Below the pieces are notes generated by a model, which made no database searches, was not told the origin of the DNA, and was given only the letters and a program-made list of their open reading frames with translations. A program made the translations under genes and the position numbers. Below are positions 9,341 to 15,402 of a DNA stretch of 33,754 nucleotides, in pieces; position 1 is the first letter of the stretch; each line of letters begins with the position of its first letter. Source of the DNA: Akkermansiaceae bacterium (lineage in GTDB: Bacteria; Verrucomicrobiota; Verrucomicrobiia; Verrucomicrobiales; Akkermansiaceae); contig CAIVKO010000025.1 in NCBI GenBank assembly GCA_903906515.1, forward strand, positions 1-33,754. The letters are read 5' to 3'.

Positions 9341-9898
9341 ATGCACGCCGCCGACGAAACATCACAGCCCACGCAGAACCCGGAAGAAGCCAATTCGGCG
9401 GACCCCACACAGGAGGTTCCGGGCCTCGATCCGTGGGAGGAACTCGAAGCCGAAGCCGCCCGATGGAAGGAAATCTCGCTACGCACCGCAGCGGAAATCG
9501 ACAATCTGCGGAAACGCACCGCCCGCGAACGCGAGGACGCCATCCGCTATGCCAACCAACGCCTCCTCGAAGAACTGCTGCCAGTCGTCGACAATTTCGA
9601 GATGGGCATGCAGGCCGCCTCCCAAGACACCTCGTCGATGATTTACATCGGCATGGACATGGTCCGCCGCCAACTCAATGAGTTTCTCACCTCGCAAGGA
9701 GTCGAGGAAATCCCGGCAACCGGGAATTTTGATCCCAAGCAGCATGACGCGGTAGCCCAGGAGGATTGCTCCGCCGGCGAGGAAGGCCGGATCCTGCGCG
9801 TGACCCGCCGCGGATTCAAACTGCGCGACCGCCTGCTACGCCCCGCCAGCGTGGTGGTTTCCAAACTCCCTACTCCTGCGGAAGGAGGCGAGGCTTAA
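9341..9898 (+). CDS. grpE: Nucleotide exchange factor GrpE
   Basis: Encodes 185 residues. An acidic disordered N-terminus (about 1-35) is followed by a long helix ([20 protein letters not shown], about 42-61 onward), the dimer helix [16 protein letters not shown], and a C-terminal beta domain with [13 protein letters not shown] and [15 protein letters not shown]. These are the standard GrpE elements and the length is typical. GrpE releases ADP from DnaK. The stop is 4 bp before dnaJ, so the two are cotranscribed and probably translationally linked. No dnaK is adjacent and no CIRCE operator is visible upstream. Confidence 0.93.
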   Translation: MHAADETSQPTQNPEEANSADPTQEVPGLDPWEELEAEAARWKEISLRTAAEIDNLRKRTAREREDAIRYANQRLLEELLPVVDNFEMGMQAASQDTSSMIYIGMDMVRRQLNEFLTSQGVEEIPATGNFDPKQHDAVAQEDCSAGEEGRILRVTRRGFKLRDRLLRPASVVVSKLPTPAEGGEA

Positions 9899-9902
9899 TC
9901 TC

Positions 9903-11045
9903 ATGGCCGATAAACGCGACTACTACGAGGTGCTCGGCGTCGAGCGGAATGCCACTGCGGAGGAAATCAAAAAAGCCTACCGCAAGCTAGCCGTGAAATT
10001 CCACCCGGACAAAAACCCGGGCGATCACACCGCAGAAGACAAGTTCAAGGAACTCGGCGAAGCCTACGAAGCACTCAGCGATGCCGACAAACGTGCCGCT
10101 TACGACCGCTACGGTCATTCCGCGTTTTCCGGTGGCATGGGCGGCGGTGGCGGCGGCGGATTCCACGATGCTGCGGATATTTTCTCCCAAGTCTTCGGCG
10201 GTGCCTTCGGCGGCGGATTCGAAGAGTTCTTCGGCGGCGGCGGATCGCGGCGCAAGGGCTCCGGTAAACAACGCGGCAGCGACCTGCGCTACGACCTCGA
10301 AATCTCACTCGAAGAGGCCGCGCGCGGCGTCGAAAAAGAACTCGAAATCGAACGCTATGTCCCCTGTGAACCGTGCGGAGCAAAAGGCACCAAAGGCACC
10401 GGCGGCGTGAAAGTTTGCCAATCCTGCGGCGGCCGCGGCGTCGTCGCCCGCCAGGCTGGCATTTTCATCCAACAAAGCACCTGCCCGGAATGCCGGGGCG
10501 CGGGCGAAACGATCTCCGACCCCTGCACGACCTGCAAGGGCGACGGCCGTGTCCAACGCGACAGTCGCATCAAGCTGCGCATCCCCGCCGGAGTGGACAC
10601 CGGGACCCGCCTGCGCTCCACCGGAAATGGCGATGCCGGCGTGCGCGGCGGCGCTGCCGGCGATCTCTACGTTTTCCTGCACGTCAAGGATCACGATGTG
10701 TTCGAGCGCGATGGATCAGACCTCTTTTGCGAGGTTCCGCTGCCATTCTCGGTGGCGGCGCTCGGCGGCGAACTCAAGGTGCCCTCGCTCGACGGCCAAT
10801 CCTCGATCAAAATCCCCCTCGGCACCCAAGGCGGCACGGTTTTCCGCCTCCGCGAAAAGGGAATCCCATCGCTCTCCGGTGGTCGCCGCGGCGATCTCAA
10901 CGTCCGCGTCCAAGTCGAAGTCCCCACCAAACTCAACTCCGACCAACAACAGAAACTCCGCGCATTCTCCGAATCCATCGGCGAGCAAAACTCACCCATG
11001 CAGGAAGGATTCTTCCAAAAAGCGAAGCGGTTTTTCGATCTGTGA
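9903..11045 (+). CDS. dnaJ: Chaperone protein DnaJ
   Basis: Encodes 380 residues of type I DnaJ. The J domain (1-70) contains the HPD motif at residues 34-36. A Gly/Phe-rich linker (about 75-115) follows, then the zinc-binding domain with four CxxC pairs: C155/C158, C172/C175, C194/C197 and C208/C211. The C-terminal substrate-binding domains follow (from about 215). All eight zinc ligands are present. DnaJ stimulates DnaK ATPase and delivers unfolded clients. The ATG at 9903 is 4 bp after the grpE stop, and GGAGG and GAGG tracts in the 3' end of grpE can serve as ribosome-binding sites. Confidence 0.96.
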   Translation: MADKRDYYEVLGVERNATAEEIKKAYRKLAVKFHPDKNPGDHTAEDKFKELGEAYEALSDADKRAAYDRYGHSAFSGGMGGGGGGGFHDAADIFSQVFGGAFGGGFEEFFGGGGSRRKGSGKQRGSDLRYDLEISLEEAARGVEKELEIERYVPCEPCGAKGTKGTGGVKVCQSCGGRGVVARQAGIFIQQSTCPECRGAGETISDPCTTCKGDGRVQRDSRIKLRIPAGVDTGTRLRSTGNGDAGVRGGAAGDLYVFLHVKDHDVFERDGSDLFCEVPLPFSVAALGGELKVPSLDGQSSIKIPLGTQGGTVFRLREKGIPSLSGGRRGDLNVRVQVEVPTKLNSDQQQKLRAFSESIGEQNSPMQEGFFQKAKRFFDL

Positions 11046-11048
11046 TAG

Positions 11049-11085
11049 AGACGCAAGTCTTGAAGACGCAAGACGCAAGGTCTTC
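11049..11085 (-). repeat. Period-7 intergenic repeat (GTCTTGM), copy 2
   Basis: AGACGCAAGTCTTGAAGACG and following AAGACGCAAG lie 3 bp after the dnaJ stop. On the minus strand this reads as TTGCGTC units like the copies at 3276 and 12224. The rest of the gap to 11232 shows nothing recognisable. Confidence 0.6.
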
Positions 11086-11232
11086 GCTCCCGCGCCTTCG
11101 CGGCTCTTCCAGCGGCCATCACCACAGGTCCGGACGAGCGGAATCAATGCATCGGGTTCCCCGGGATTGAGGTTTCATCGCAACTCGAGTGAACCATACG
11201 AGCAGGGATTAGTGTGCTTCTTTGACGGTATT

Positions 11233-11967
11233 TCAGCGTCTGCGGCGCAGGAGCATGGCGGACAATGCGAAGCAACCGAGCATTGCGCAGGAGGGCTCCG
11301 GGATTGCAGCCACCGAGATGCTGTTGTAGTCCAATTGGGGGAATGGATATCCACCGGTTTCTGCTCCTAGAAAAATTCCGACTGCGCCGATTCCATCGTA
11401 GGTGAACTCGAACTCGTGATTTCCAGCGCCGGTGATTTCAAAGCTTCCGAGGTCGGACACCGTCGCGCTACCAGATGCGGTGAATGTTCCTGCCTCGCAG
11501 CTGACGGATATTCCGTTGCCGCTGCTTCCGCTCAAATCATATCCCTCACCGCTCCAAACGCGCGCCAGTCCGCGATCATTCACGTCTCCCGTGTAGCTGG
11601 AGACATCGACCGTGATACGGTAGCGGCCTGCGCCTTCGAGAGATGTCGGATCGAACAAGATAACCGCACTTCGGTAAGCGGAATCAGAAGAAACCCTGAG
11701 GTTCCCTCCTGTGATCACGGCGTATCCAACTCCTCCATACCATTGTTGGAAATTAAAATTTGAGCCAAACCAGCCGCCGATGTATCCGTTGACTTGGTTC
11801 GTCACCGATCCCGACGAAAAATCGTCAGTGTAGAGCGCCGCCTGGGAGGAAACGGCCGTGGCCGCCATCATGATAATTGCGAGGGATTTGCCTTTGGCGG
11901 AGACTCCTAAAACATCTGTTGGGCCTGCCCGAAGGGCTAGGAAAATGGGGGTGGTGGTTTTCATCAT
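11233..11967 (-). CDS. PEP-CTERM sorting-domain exported protein
   Basis: Encodes 244 residues. A hydrophobic signal segment occurs at about residues 27-43 (SLAIIMMAATAVSSQAA), preceded by an unusually long polar N-region; an internal start near residue 33 or 34 is possible. The mature part is Gly/Ser/Tyr-rich and beta-strand-like, resembling secreted lectin-like or autotransporter-type domains, with no identifiable catalytic motif. The C-terminus AIPEPSCAMLGCFALSAM plus LLRRRR is a textbook PEP-CTERM tail: the PEP motif, a hydrophobic helix and a basic end. In known systems exosortase removes this tail and the protein goes to the cell surface or exopolysaccharide. No exosortase gene is in the window. 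Confidence 0.85.
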   Translation of the reverse strand: MMKTTTPIFLALRAGPTDVLGVSAKGKSLAIIMMAATAVSSQAALYTDDFSSGSVTNQVNGYIGGWFGSNFNFQQWYGGVGYAVITGGNLRVSSDSAYRSAVILFDPTSLEGAGRYRITVDVSSYTGDVNDRGLARVWSGEGYDLSGSSGNGISVSCEAGTFTASGSATVSDLGSFEITGAGNHEFEFTYDGIGAVGIFLGAETGGYPFPQLDYNSISVAAIPEPSCAMLGCFALSAMLLRRRR

Positions 11968-12223
11968 GTTTGTTGGTCAGATTGTTCGAATCTTGAAAGC
12001 TAGCCTGTCGATTCGGGGATTTCCATGGGGTATAGCCCTACTCATCGCCTTATGATCACCGCGCTCTACTTGATGACGTTGCTAAGGATGCGGGTGAGGC
12101 GATCAGCGATGACGAGGCAACGGGGGTTTTCTCAACGAACACCTCCTTTTTCCCCGCCCTTCGGTCCAGCCACCGGTTCTTCCAACGGTGATCATCCCAA
12201 AAGCAAATTCCTAGCATTCATAT

Positions 12224-12263
12224 TCTTGTCTTGAGTCTTGCCGTCTTGCGTCTTGAGTCTTTC
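12224..12263 (+). repeat. Period-7 intergenic repeat (GTCTTGM), copy 3
   Basis: CTTGTCTTGAGTCTTG, CCGTCTTGC, GTCTTGA and GTCTTTC run directly up to the rsmE start codon at 12267. The repeat is read through by an upstream in-frame extension of rsmE, so an automatic start at 12231 would be wrong. Confidence 0.65.
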
Positions 12264-12266
12264 TCC

Positions 12267-12983
12267 ATGCCTCGCTTCCTACTGCCGCCTGATGCTTGGA
12301 AAACCGCTGCCGCTTTGACGGGCGACGAGGCCCGCCACCTTTCTCAGGTCTTGCGAGTCAAACCCGGGGAAACCATCACCGTCTTCGATGGCTGCGGACG
12401 TCGCGCTACGGCGGAGGTTCTATCCATCTCGCGCGACCACGTTTCTCTGAGCCTCGGCGAGACACAATCACCCGCGCCGCCATTGCCCGCCATCACCCTA
12501 GCCCAAGCGATTCCCAAGGGGAAAAACATGGATTTCATCGTCCAGAAATCCGTGGAACTCGGGATCACCGCCATCCAACCTCTCGTCACCCGCAATACCG
12601 TGGTCAAACCCGGCGAGGGAAAATCCGACAAATGGCACCGCACCGCGCTCGAAGCCTGCAAACAATGCGGCCAGGACACGCTCCCTAAAATCGACGACGC
12701 CCAAACATTCGATCGCTGGCTCGCCAACCAAACCGAAACACCCGGCCTCAAAATCATCGCCTCGCTCGCCCCCGGTGCCCGCCCGATGCGCGAGGTCCTG
12801 CACTCCCATCCCGGCACCCGCGAGGCCACCTTGTTAGTCGGACCCGAAGGTGATTTCTCCCCGGAAGAAACCGCCGCCGCCCTCACCGCCGGATTTCTTC
12901 CCGTCTCACTGGGCGACATCGTCCTCCGCGTCGAAACCGCCACCCTCTTCTGCCTCTCCGCACTGCGCTACGAGTTCGGCTGA
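12267..12983 (+). CDS. rsmE: 16S rRNA m3U1498 methyltransferase
   Basis: Encodes 238 residues of the RsmE SPOUT-class methyltransferase, which methylates N3 of U1498 in 16S rRNA on the 30S subunit. The N-terminal PUA-like domain has DEARHLSQVLRVKPGE. The C-terminal trefoil-knot domain has AIPKGKNMDFIVQKSVELG, LVGPEGDFSPEE and the final LRVETATLFCLSALRYE, all conserved in the family. ATG 12267 gives the usual MPRFLLP start; the 12 codons upstream come from the intergenic repeat. Length is typical (about 240). Confidence 0.94.
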   Translation: MPRFLLPPDAWKTAAALTGDEARHLSQVLRVKPGETITVFDGCGRRATAEVLSISRDHVSLSLGETQSPAPPLPAITLAQAIPKGKNMDFIVQKSVELGITAIQPLVTRNTVVKPGEGKSDKWHRTALEACKQCGQDTLPKIDDAQTFDRWLANQTETPGLKIIASLAPGARPMREVLHSHPGTREATLLVGPEGDFSPEETAAALTAGFLPVSLGDIVLRVETATLFCLSALRYEFG

Positions 12984-12987
12984 TTGC

Positions 12988-13108
12988 GGAGCGCGTGCAT
13001 TTTGCGCGCTGTTGGACGGCGGACATTCTGTCCGGCGAAGCATCTTTCTTGAAAATGGCGGGGGACAGAATGTCCCCAAGCCGACAGCCGACAGAATGTC
13101 GGCGCTCC
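12988..13108. repeat. Array 1 of triloop palindromes, between rsmE and pgsA
   Basis: Four hairpins, most with a three-base loop: 12990-13010 (GCGCG stem, loop TTT, two-base TG bulge), 13020-13034 (CGGACA, loop TTC), 13061-13077 (GGGGACA, loop GAA) and 13087-13103 (GCCGACA, loop GAA). The inner pairs are always CA..TG while the outer stem differs but stays self-complementary. The array begins with GGAGCGC (12988-12994) and ends with its complement GCGCTCC (13102-13108). Confidence 0.8.
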
Positions 13109-13156
13109 CACCGTCCATAAATCCGCCGTGGCTGAAGCCCTGCATTTTCAGTTTCA

Positions 13157-13173
13157 CAGGTTGCGAGAACCTG
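13157..13173 (+). promoter_or_regulatory. Small hairpin before pgsA
   Basis: CAGGTT and AACCTG pair around GCGAG, 13 nt before the pgsA ATG. It could influence translation initiation; this is inference only. Confidence 0.25.
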
Positions 13174-13186
13174 CTTGTATCACCAC

Positions 13187-13774
13187 ATGACCTTCGCCAG
13201 CAAAATCACCGTCACCCGGATTCTGATGGTTCCGGTGTATGCGGTGCTGGCCTTGGCATACGGGATGACCGTGCATGCCGGGCATCCGGATGAGACGCTG
13301 CGCTGGTGGGCGCTCGGCATTTTCGTGACGGCCGCGGCAAGCGACGGACTGGACGGTTGGGTCGCCCGCCATTTCAACCAAATGTCGAAATTCGGCGCCT
13401 ACATCGACCCGATTGCAGACAAGGTTCTGCTGTTAACCGGAGTGATCATGCTGACCGTCACCGATTGGGGACCAGACGGTTGGCGGTTACCCGTATGGTT
13501 TGCGGTGATCGTCTTCTTGCGGGACACGATCATCATGGTGGGTGTGAAATATCTCCAAGTGAACCATTACGATGTGAAGATTTCTCCGCACTGGTCCGGC
13601 AAGGTTTGCACCGTCACCCAGATGTTCGCGCTGGGCTGGGTGATGCTCAAGGTGGTGAATCTTTCGCCTATCTGGCCCTGCATGGTGGCGGCGGCGTTCA
13701 CCGTATGGTCCACTGTCGCCTACATCCGCGAAGGCCTGAGAATCCTGCACGGGCCGAAAATTCAGTTCCCCTGA
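13187..13774 (+). CDS. pgsA: CDP-alcohol phosphatidyltransferase (PgsA type)
   Basis: Encodes a 195-residue inner-membrane enzyme, probably CDP-diacylglycerol:glycerol-3-phosphate 3-phosphatidyltransferase, the first committed step to phosphatidylglycerol. The catalytic signature D-x2-DG-x2-AR-x8-G-x3-D-x3-D is complete (SDGLDGWVARHFN through KFGAYIDPIADK). Several hydrophobic segments flank it, e.g. ILMVPVYAVLALAYG, LLLTGVIMLTV and LPVWFAVIVFL. ATG 13187 is preferred over the TTG at 13175, being four codons shorter and closer to family N-termini (MTFASKITVTRILMVPVYA). The gene stands between two hairpin arrays. Other head groups of the family cannot be excluded. Confidence 0.88.
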   Translation: MTFASKITVTRILMVPVYAVLALAYGMTVHAGHPDETLRWWALGIFVTAAASDGLDGWVARHFNQMSKFGAYIDPIADKVLLLTGVIMLTVTDWGPDGWRLPVWFAVIVFLRDTIIMVGVKYLQVNHYDVKISPHWSGKVCTVTQMFALGWVMLKVVNLSPIWPCMVAAAFTVWSTVAYIREGLRILHGPKIQFP

Positions 13775-13791
13775 TGCTTGACCTGAGGAGG

Positions 13792-13893
13792 GCCGACATA
13801 CTGTCGGCTGTCGGCTCGGCGACATGTTGTCGCCCGTTTCAGCCAGCGGACAACATGTCCGCTGGCCGTCAGCGTGCAGAATGCACGCGCTCC
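13792..13893. repeat. Array 2 of triloop palindromes, after pgsA
   Basis: Four perfect hairpins with three-base loops: 13792-13808 (GCCGACA, TAC), 13818-13834 (GGCGACA, TGT), 13842-13866 (11-bp stem GCCAGCGGACA, ACA) and 13872-13888 (GCGTGCA, GAA). The final 14 bases (13880-13893, AATGCACGCGCTCC) are the exact complement of the first 14 bases of array 1 (12988-13001). The array begins 18 bp after the pgsA stop and may also act as a 3' RNA structure. Confidence 0.8.
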
Positions 13894-13922
13894 TTATCGC
13901 GACCACTTACTCCGCACCTAGA

Positions 13923-14159
13923 TCAATAGGCCTGCATCGGCACGAAGGACCTCGGGGGAGTGCCGTATGGGGCGTAATTCTGATTCCCATAATTCGTCGT
14001 GGAATAACGGGTCTGGTGATAACTGCTGCCCTCGTCGTCATCATTATGGTGATAGCGATACACGTCATGCACCACGTATGCGTTCGGTGCGCATTGGGTG
14101 GACACGACGGCGAATAATACGATAGATGCGGCGGTGGCGATGCGAATCATAGTTTTCAT
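13923..14159 (-). CDS. Small exported protein of unknown function
   Basis: Encodes 78 residues from ATG 14159 (a TTG at 14171 is a weaker alternative). The start MKTMIRIATAASIVLFAVVS is a clear signal peptide. The mature part is about 55 residues rich in Tyr, Asn, His and Asp (DVYRYHHNDDDEG and TTNYGNQNYAPYG), of low complexity and with no recognised domain. A cysteine follows the hydrophobic stretch in STQCAPNA, but the preceding residues do not fit a lipobox well. The composition is that of small Verrucomicrobia envelope proteins of unknown role. Function not assigned. Confidence 0.6.
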   Translation of the reverse strand: MKTMIRIATAASIVLFAVVSTQCAPNAYVVHDVYRYHHNDDDEGSSYHQTRYSTTNYGNQNYAPYGTPPRSFVPMQAY

Positions 14160-14321
14160 GGTGTGGATCAATGGTTTGTTCCTGGACGACTCGGCTTGGA
14201 TCCGGATTCATAGAGAGCATCCATCAAAAACGAGCATACTTATCAGCCCTGATTTGCCAAGGAATCTTTGAGGGAAGACGTCAATGACGTGGATTTCTCG
14301 GGCAACGCGTTGACAAAGGGC

Positions 14322-14327
14322 GAGGGG
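14322..14327 (+). promoter_or_regulatory. Shine-Dalgarno deciding the start at 14334
   Basis: GAGGGG lies 6 nt before ATG 14334. It is one of the few clear ribosome-binding sites in the window and rejects the longer TTG start at 14268. Confidence 0.6.
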
Positions 14328-14333
14328 CGCATT

Positions 14334-14915
14334 ATGGAAACGCACATGATCGGCGCACGATGGATCCTTGCTCTCGGAGCAGCCCTGTTGTCGTGCAGTT
14401 GTGCCGATATGGGAAAACAAAGCCCATGGAAGGCGGCGGTGGATCATCAGGCCGCCCAACTCGGATACCGCAACTGGATTGTCATCGCCGAGGCATCGTT
14501 TCCCGCCCAAAACCGTCCCGGAATCCACCAAATGACGGCCTCGGTAGAAGCTCCGGAAGCACTCGACTACGTGCTCCAGGCGCTTGAACAAACCGAGAAC
14601 GTGAGACCCCAGATTTATCTGACCCGCGAGCTTCGCTCGGTGGACAACGATTACGCGCCCGGAATCGAAACCCACCGCAAGCGCATCCAGGCCGCACTCC
14701 ACGGTCATGAGGCAACCGAACTTGATCAACAATCGTTGCTGACACTGCTGGAAGACGCCAACCGGAGTTTCGACGTTCTGGTGATCCGCACCCAGAGCGC
14801 GCTGCCTTATTCCTCGGTGTTTATCGAGCTCCAACCCGGCTATTGGGATGCGCAGTCCGAAGGCCTCCTGCGCGAACGGATTCAACGCGAGCGCATGCAA
14901 AAACTTGTGCGATAG
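14334..14915 (+). CDS. RbsD/FucU-fold lipoprotein with altered active-site residues
   Basis: Encodes 193 residues. A hydrophobic start ending ALGAALLSCSCAD gives a lipoprotein signal (LLSC, Cys21). The body resembles the RbsD/FucU sugar mutarotase fold: QLGYRNWIVIAEASFPAQ (residues 42-59) aligns with the LGHxDxIVIADAGxP start of D-ribose pyranase, and IRTQSALPYSSVFIE resembles the C-terminal IRTGExTPYANVIL segment. The catalytic His of the family is Tyr45 here, the following Asp is Glu53, and the C-terminal Asn of YAN is Ser. It is therefore probably not a standard mutarotase. RbsD is normally cytoplasmic, so a lipid anchor is odd. It is 24 bp upstream of the RNase III-like gene. Confidence 0.55.
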   Translation: METHMIGARWILALGAALLSCSCADMGKQSPWKAAVDHQAAQLGYRNWIVIAEASFPAQNRPGIHQMTASVEAPEALDYVLQALEQTENVRPQIYLTRELRSVDNDYAPGIETHRKRIQAALHGHEATELDQQSLLTLLEDANRSFDVLVIRTQSALPYSSVFIELQPGYWDAQSEGLLRERIQRERMQKLVR

Positions 14916-14939
14916 CCTCGGCAGCCCCATGCTGCCCGC

Positions 14940-15233
14940 GTGAGCCGAAAAGATGATGATCTCCGCCAAGAACGTGAAGCCGCCTGGATCGGCGACGCTG
15001 TCCTCGCATTGTTCGCCCGCCAATTCGTCCTGCGCGAGCGCAACGCAATGGATGGTGAGTGGTTCACCCGCCTAACATCCAACGATTTCCTCAGCGCCTT
15101 CGGCAACCCGACACGGGTCGAGGCATCGATCGGTAAACTCTATCAGCAAGACGGCCTCGACGCCGCATTCGCCTGGGTGGACGCCAACCTGGTCCCCATG
15201 TTCCGCAAACAAATCGCCAAGATAGCGAAGTGA
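14940..15233 (+). CDS. Mini-RNase III-like domain protein
   Basis: Encodes 97 residues from GTG 14940, the only start in frame after the previous gene. The segment EREAAWIGDAVLALFARQFV resembles the first helix of RNase III and Mini-III (consensus LxxLGDAVxExxVR), keeping the catalytic GDA aspartate. Later, the helix with NPTRVEASIGKLYQQDGLDA could supply the second acidic cluster (E near 61). Mini-III enzymes lack the double-stranded-RNA-binding domain, are small, and process 23S rRNA ends in Bacillus (family knowledge). This one is shorter than Mini-III (about 130-140), so the fold may be minimal or partner-dependent. Assignment is by motif only. Confidence 0.55.
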   Translation: MSRKDDDLRQEREAAWIGDAVLALFARQFVLRERNAMDGEWFTRLTSNDFLSAFGNPTRVEASIGKLYQQDGLDAAFAWVDANLVPMFRKQIAKIAK

Positions 15234-15279
15234 GTTCTTAACCCGAACTTCGAAGTTGTCTGGTGATTGGCGGTATTTT

Positions 15280-15386
15280 AACCACGGATTACACAGATTA
15301 CACGGATTTGGTATTCCGCCAAACAGAGCTCCAGCTGGTTTTCATAATTCTTTCAAAATCTGTGTCCATCTGCGTAATCTGCGGTT
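15280..15386. repeat. 107-bp inverted-repeat (MITE-like) element
   Basis: The left arm 15280-15309 (AACCACGGATTACACAGATT and on) and the right arm 15356-15386 (ending GCGTAATCTGCGGTT) are imperfect complements of about 30 bp around a 46-bp centre with no coding sense. It lies between two convergent genes (15233 and 15403). Each arm has internal GATTACACAGATTACACGG-type reiteration. Confidence 0.7.
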
Positions 15387-15402
15387 CATTTTCGTCTTTA
15401 GG

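Noticed and set aside
10373..11370. Two plus-strand open frames of about 270 codons overlapping dnaJ
   Set aside because: Low-complexity Arg/Pro/Ser-rich translations in shifted frames of dnaJ; shadows.
12060..12120. Possible C-terminal gene remnant on the minus strand (LVIADRLTRILSNVIK before a stop)
   Set aside because: Too short and not matched to a family with confidence.
13175..13186. TTG start of pgsA four codons upstream
   Set aside because: The ATG at 13187 fits family N-termini better; the extension overlaps the end of a small hairpin region.
12988..13893. CRISPR array
   Set aside because: Units are palindromes with varying stems and irregular spacing, with no constant direct repeat or spacer length and no cas genes.
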